The position numbers and the translations under genes are program-made. Below the pieces are notes generated by a model. It was not told the origin of the DNA, did no database searches, and saw only the letters and a list, made by a program, of their open reading frames with translations. From Isoetes taiwanensis (Eukaryota > Streptophyta > Lycopodiopsida > Isoetales > Isoetaceae), in assembly GCA_021234155.1 (NCBI GenBank), contig JAJEKV010000010.1, forward strand, positions 16,686,275 through 16,750,274: 64,000 nucleotides of DNA. The letters run 5' to 3'. Shown one piece after another: positions 58,471 through 64,000 of the stretch. Every line of letters begins with the position of its first letter. Positions within the stretch are counted from its first letter, which is position 1.

Positions 58471-59772
58471 TGAATGTATAACCTAATAAAATATGTTCGT
58501 AATATCTTTTGTTGCCGGGCTTTGAAGGATCATTCCCATTAAGTGATAACTAAAGAGCTTTCTATAGAAGGAACTCCAATATCTCCTTTGGCTCAACCTT
58601 CCATTGATCGCTTTTAAGGAACATCATATATACTACCACTTAATGCTACAAGAAGGCTCAAGCCACCGATGTAAGAGTTCACTTAAAAGCCCCAAAAGCC
58701 TCAAGACGGGAAGCTCCTCGATTCTCATTGTCAGGCACGGGTTAGATACACTGCCGCCGGTTCAAACCTATTCGTGATTAGATCCAAGCGTATTTAGGGC
58801 ATTCAGTCATTTAAGGCTTTCTCAATGTTGTAGTTTGATTATCGCTGTTTGAAGGCATGCCGAAAGGAGGGCTGAGGCATCCAAACTAAGGCTACAAAGG
58901 GCATAGATACCTAGGTATCCGTGATCTTCAACAACCTAACAAGGGCATATCATGCATTTTTGCAATGGCACTTTTCTTCAATTGTGGCGAACAACTCCTC
59001 GCACTCAAGTTGGTCAATGCTCAGAGGTTCTGCCCAACCCCTCGTTCCCTTGTTGTTCTTGGTGGCCTAGTAAAGATCTTGGCGGAAGATATGGGTAATG
59101 CCGCCCCCGCTGCAAATATGGGCAATATGGGTGATTGTAACCTCGCCGTGCCCTCAAGCAGATAAGGGCGCCAAGTCTCGTGGGAGATATAAGTATGGGC
59201 AGATTCTACGAAATGTACCGTGACCCTCGCGTAATAAATATGGGCTATGCACAAAGGAGAATGCAATTGAAGTTCGTACATTCTTTACCATGTAGAAGCT
59301 TAGACCAAGAAGAGGATGGAGGCTTAGCCCCATCGAGACCCGTGATTGAATTTCCGAATGTGAATGGAATTTTTCGCTTATGCAATGGTTACCTAATTAT
59401 GTTTAGTCTTCTTCATGCTTACCTTAAAATCTCACCATGGTTCAATGTTCTCGACCCTTAGTCTTAGGGCGCTTTGATTCGGATCATCTCACGCCGTCAG
59501 GAGCCGCACCGCGTTCCAAAATCATGCGTCCAACCTGCGTCCGTCGGCCCGCGTCGCAAAAACCCATCCTGCCGCGCATCGGCCGTTTCCGTTACGCCCG
59601 GTAAAACCGGAAGTGCCACAAAACCCTTTAGCAAAATTATAATATGACCACTTTATGGTCTTCGCTTGTATAAAATTCTCTATAGAAAATATTTATCGAT
59701 CAAGTATTTATAATAGCCGCAGATAAGTAATCTTCCGCGGACATTGGGCTCAAAAAAGCTGTTACTTAATGC
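58471..59772. other. No supported gene
   Basis: Mixed composition. Frames at 58965-59165 and 59281-59021 lack recognisable motifs. Confidence 0.45.
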
Positions 59773-60450
59773 CTATTCTTCCTCGAATTCATCAACTTAT
59801 TAGAAAAGCAAAACATCATAGGTGCAATTGACATTTCACCCAACTGCACTCAACTAGGAAGAGATGTCACCAAGTCAAGCTTACTCCGCGAAGATCAGAC
59901 AAAAATAAGTTCTCTAGCCACCAACCACTAGTGTTACATGAACTCTTTTAATGATATGACTGCCAAGGAACAAGAGAGGATACTAGAAGGTAAGGCTTAG
60001 GCTCATCATCAACATAGGAAGAAGCGTATCTTAGTTGTGCAAATGCCTTTTAGACCCCTATGCATCTTTCTCGGGCATAACTTTCAATCCGTATGAATCT
60101 ATAGACAACCAAGCCCAATTTGAAAACTAGACTTCAAGGGCTTCCAACACAGTAAGGATCGCCAATTTCTGAGTTGTGGTTGGTCGCGGAGATATCACAT
60201 TTCAAAATTGTCCTTCTATTTATAGGTAACAACACCTTTTTGCCTTTTTGCTTTTAAATAAAGGTCAAGGTTTATTTTTAGCCTCCTTTATAATATCAAG
60301 GCTTAGAATTAATGGCTTTCTTCCTGATCATATCAATTTTAATATTGTTCTATGCAAGTACACCGAAAGCACAATATCAATTTCTTCCTTCAAGACTCAT
60401 CGCCCTCGACATCTTTCTAAAAGATTTTACATCCATTCTCAAAGAATATC
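59773..60450 (+). repeat. Left arm of large inverted repeat
   Basis: This 678-nt arm is the reverse complement, with scattered differences, of 61313-61985. Shared words include TTCATCAACTTATTAGAAA, CTAGCCACCAACCACT, GCTCATCATCAACATAGGA, AAAACTAGACTTCAAGGGCTT, TTTCTGAGTTGTGGT and TTTTAAATAAAGGTCAAGG. A TATA-like CTATTTATAGG lies near 60219. The sequence looks like retroelement LTR or UTR, but its termini are not defined. Confidence 0.85.
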
Positions 60451-60965
60451 AATTCCTTCCTTCTCAAGACTCGATCAGTTCTTGGATCGCCATATTAAAC
60501 CTGAAAAGAAAACTATCAAAATTCCTCTTTTCAAAATTGATCTTCAATCAATTTCTGAAAAGCCGTGATAGTCTTTTCTCTTTGTATCTCAATCTTGTCC
60601 TCGAGGAATGTTCTTTTTCTCATCCTCTCCGCTATGTATCCGGGCTTTGGACAGAAAAAATTCCATAATCGAATTCCCTACTTTGAACAAATATGGCATT
60701 CCCAAATTTTCTTCGTCCTTCAAGCAACATCACCAATCCTTGAACAAGAAAGTAAACCCTTTCCAGTCCTTCAAGTTAAATATCACCATTCAAGAAAGAT
60801 ATTTTCCCCTTACCACAAGTTGAACATCAATTTAATTTGTCTCAAAGTATAGGTTAGTTTAAAATAAAACATTTACTAACCTCCACCAGATAATTCAACT
60901 TTTAATCACGTTCAAACTCCAACATCGGAATAACAAATATTCTATTCATTAATAAGACATGAGCA

Positions 60966-61085
60966 CCAACTCATTCCAACCTCTTGGACATGGTGTCAAC
61001 TCATTCCAACCTCTTGGACATGGCTCAACTCATTCCAATCATGGACCTGACAACCGCTCATTCCAATCACTTGGACAACAATCTA
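60966..61085. repeat. About 30-bp minisatellite in the loop of the inverted repeat
   Basis: CAACTCATTCCAACCTCTTG, then GACATGGTGT, is repeated with variation about four times (60968, 60998, 61026, 61055). Confidence 0.75.
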
Positions 61086-61312
61086 AAATTATCCGTTGAG
61101 GCACCAACCTCAACCATAAGGATGCAATAAGAAATATCTAAAGATTCTAATCACAATCCTTAAACATCAGTTTCATACCAGATACCTATTTGCAATGTCC
61201 TCCTCTTGAACATTTTGTGCTACCTTCTTTTCTCTTTCTGTCTTTCCCTTATCTTTGCACAAGAAAATCCTATAGTTGAGACTATGTTTATTGAGGTGAA
61301 CGTTCTATGCTT

Positions 61313-61985
61313 TTGATATTTTGAGAATGGATGTAAATCTTTAAGAAAGATGATCGAAGACGATCAGTCTTGAGAAGGGAAGGAATTGATATGGTGCTCG
61401 GGGGAGTGGCCTTGCATAGAACAATATTCATTGATATGATCAAGTAAAAAAGCCATTCAGCATGTCTAAGCCGCGATATTATAAAAAAGAGAGCTAAAAA
61501 TAAACCTTGACCTTTATTTAAAAGCAAAAAAGGCAAAAAAGTTGTTGTTACCTATAAATAGAATGACAAATTTGAGATGTGATATCTCCGCGACCACAAC
61601 TCAGAAATTGACGATCTTTACCTTGTTGGAAAGCCCTTGAAGTCTAGTTTTCAGATTAGGCTTGATTTTCTACAGATTCCTTACGGTTTGAAAGTTATGC
61701 CCAGAAAGGTGCATAGGGTTTGCCGACCGCACAACCAGATCCCCGCTTTCCTATGTTGATGATGAGCCCGGCCTTACCTAGTATCCTCTTGTTCCTTTTT
61801 GCTTGATCATATCACAAAGGAGTCTATGTAACACCAGTGGTTGGTGGCTAGAGAGAGCTTGTTTTGTACGCCTCATGAGTAGCTTGACTTGATGACATCT
61901 CTTCTAGTTATCCCATGGAGGGTAACCCGAAAATCTCTATGGTGTTTTGGTTTCTAATAAGTTGATGAATTTGCAGGAAGAATAG
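61313..61985 (-). repeat. Right arm of large inverted repeat
   Basis: This 673-nt arm is the reverse complement of 59773-60450. It contains the same words in opposite order, for example CCTTGACCTTTATTTAAAA at 61504 and CTAGTTTTCAGATTAGGC near 61643. Small differences throughout suggest age rather than recent duplication. Confidence 0.85.
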
Positions 61986-62144
61986 AGCATCTGCACACCT
62001 TGCATCGAGCTCAGTTTCGGCCTTACCACGAATCGTAAGTGATGGAAGCGTTTTGAAATTTGAGCATTTAGCAACATTACTGATATCTTCAGTAACACAA
62101 GAAGTGAGAACTTCCTCAAGTCGAGAAGAGTAAATGTTCTTCAA
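61908..62144 (-). CDS. Unrecognised open frame overlapping the inverted repeat
   Basis: An open frame of 78 codons, MKNIYSSRLEEVLTSCVTED onward, with protein-like text (ISNVAKCSNFKTLPSLTIRG, KAETELDARCADALFFLQ). Its 3' 26 codons fall inside the right arm of the inverted repeat; the corresponding left arm is not open in the same way. It may be the end of a decayed element ORF. No family is recognised. Confidence 0.25.
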   Translation of the reverse strand: MKNIYSSRLEEVLTSCVTEDISNVAKCSNFKTLPSLTIRGKAETELDARCADALFFLQIHQLIRNQNTIEIFGLPSMG

Positions 62145-64000
62145 AAGTCAACCTAACCGACTCTCAACGTAAATACGTGAATACCGCCAATGGACGATTA
62201 AAATTGTTTGAACATTTGTAAATTTTGTCTATCATCCTCTCCTCAAGGTAAAAGGTAACCTCTTAACCAATGTATAGGGCTACATATTCTTCCTTTCTAA
62301 AATTTCACAACATTGAATTTTGCCATTAAATCTACTTTAATGCTTCGGTACAATATGCTCATATTTTAGAATTGTTTCACAATTTGTTGGTTGTAGTTGC
62401 CGCGAGCAAATAGCATGTGACAAACTTGTAATTGCATCTTTAAACAAGGTTGCTCAAGTACTCCAAATCTAGATTAAATTGTAATCACCAGAATAAATCC
62501 TACCATTAACCCCTACGTAGTAAATTCAGTGGTTAACCATGGAGCTTCTTTATTATATATTAATAAGATTTTGTACTAGCTTGTTATTCAACTTTGTTGG
62601 CAAGGGCACAAGATGAAATTTGTAGCAGGATCTCCAAACCATACTTTTAGCTTGAGTTTTAAATTTACATTAGCCCCATGAGACCTCTTCTTCATGAGAC
62701 GAAAGTTCAATCGTGCAACCAAGAATATTTTGATGCCTTTTCAGCTTTGGGATGTTGCTTAATCGGGTCAAGTGTCGGCCATGTGGGTACTGGAGGAACC
62801 TCCTGGTTGAGTCGGGCCGGGCTCTAACACACCATTTATTTTGGACATTAATGCTAGGGCAATTTGGGCGCAGACATTATAGAATCTAAGCAAAGATTTG
62901 AATTGGGTGGAGGGGAAGTAAACCTCACCATGGCCGGTAGATTCGGTAGCCAAGTCATGCTCTCAGAAAGACTCATACATTTGTTCTCCTCGCATACTTC
63001 ATACTTTAAAGTGTGGTTAAGGAGTTGATGACACCATTCGCACTTTGTTTGGGGAGGGAATGAGGAGGGGCTACAAAGGAAGGTCGATGGTGGAAGTGTG
63101 TATGTCCTGCATGCTGTGGGGTTTGGGTATGCTTGATGTCATTGCACACTTAAGGTTCTCGTGTCAACACCGCATTGTTGCAGAGCAACAACCTCAGTTT
63201 GGCTCAAGTATAACAATAAATACTCAATACTCTATTGTGCGTTTAGAAGCCACTTATTCCTACCAGCCACCGCGGCCTCCGCTTTGAGGATTTGGCGTGC
63301 CATTCCCTCACATGCCACTTCTTCTTAAGGGTCTTCCTAAGGTCTGAAGGTGGTCACAATTTTCATTGACCCTACAGCGTATGTATGGTAGCCTCATCGC
63401 CTCGGTACCCTTGGACTCTCAGATCTCCCTTTGGCCTCTTCCTTACACCCGTACTCAACATGGATGTCATAGGGTAACATGCATCCTGACCCGTATTGGG
63501 AGGGTCATCCGGCGCCATGGGAGTTTTTAGGAGAGATTCGGCCTCAAGGGCAAGTGGGACATACCTGACTAATGTAATCACAATGCTATTCCATCATAGC
63601 TTGTCTTCTCAAGTCAATCGGCTGGAAGCTCCAGAGAGAGATAGTGGACTTGATGCATCCTCACTTTGTAGCATCTGGGCCATGGGTCTCTAGCCGTGAC
63701 ACGCTGTCGCCTTTCTGATAAGTGGTCACCTAAGCCCAGGAGGTGGCCCGCCATGTGAAGTGGGCGCGGAATACATTAGCCTCCCTCCTAAACTGCATTC
63801 TTTGTGGCAGATCTTTAAAACGCAGAAGCCCTCAGTGGTGAATGTCCGAAATCCACGTGTTCAAGCCTCGTGTAGCGTAAACATGCCCTTTATGTGGGAG
63901 GCGACGGAGACCATTGAGCAATCGTAGCTTTGTCCTATGCAATGAGGTAGGGCAGCCTTTGGTCCCGGTGAGAGCCCCTTTGGGACTTCATTATAAATGA
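62145..64000. other. No supported gene
   Basis: AT-rich to about 63000, then more balanced. Frames at 62953-62768, 63045-63287 and 63581-63372 lack domains. No terminal repeat or tail was found. Confidence 0.45.

Overview
The window looks like nuclear DNA of a land plant with a large, repeat-rich genome. The evidence is one intact multi-exon gene for a plant-type WD40 protein of the WDR44-like family, plant L1 LINEs with a DUF4283-like ORF1, and an LTR retroelement primed from initiator tRNA-Met. A second LINE lineage, unlike ordinary angiosperm L1, hints at a non-flowering plant such as a fern or lycophyte; this is only a guess. No prokaryotic operon, CRISPR array, rRNA or tRNA gene was seen.

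The only convincing host gene is on the minus strand at 20929-25578: seven coding exons that join without a frame break into a 939-residue protein, with a probable extra 5' UTR exon near 26034-26340. Almost everything else is decayed mobile DNA.

Layout. 1-770: two LINE 3' ends. 1010-1350: degenerate tandem repeat. 1691-7000: nearly full-length L1 (LINE-A), minus strand. 9630-10915: repeat family built on paired ATTCTAGAAT palindromes. 11093-12241: two unrecognised ORF remnants. 13487-18540: GC-rich non-L1 LINE (LINE-D), minus. 18549-19440: about 165-bp direct repeats. 20929-26340: WD40 gene. 26825-26943: LINE 3' end. 29743-34225: L1 (LINE-B), minus. 34238-35400: LTR relative. 35560-36880: tandem repeats, including a perfect heat-shock-element-like array. 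36964-40900: non-L1 LINE (LINE-C), minus. 40930-48108: two head-to-tail Ty3/gypsy-type retroelement remnants sharing one 1.44-kb LTR, each carrying a histone H3 pseudogene between the primer-binding site and the place where pol would lie. 48385-48684: acidic ORF. 50365-52545: MITE-like element and two more LTR relatives. 54092-54172: (AC)40. 56588-58470: polyA-tailed retroposon-like segment. 59773-61985: a 0.67-kb-arm inverted repeat with a minisatellite in its loop.

The most unusual item is the pair of retroelement-borne histone H3 copies. Frames in the retroelements are broken, so they are annotated as pseudogenes; domain calls rest on short motifs read by eye.
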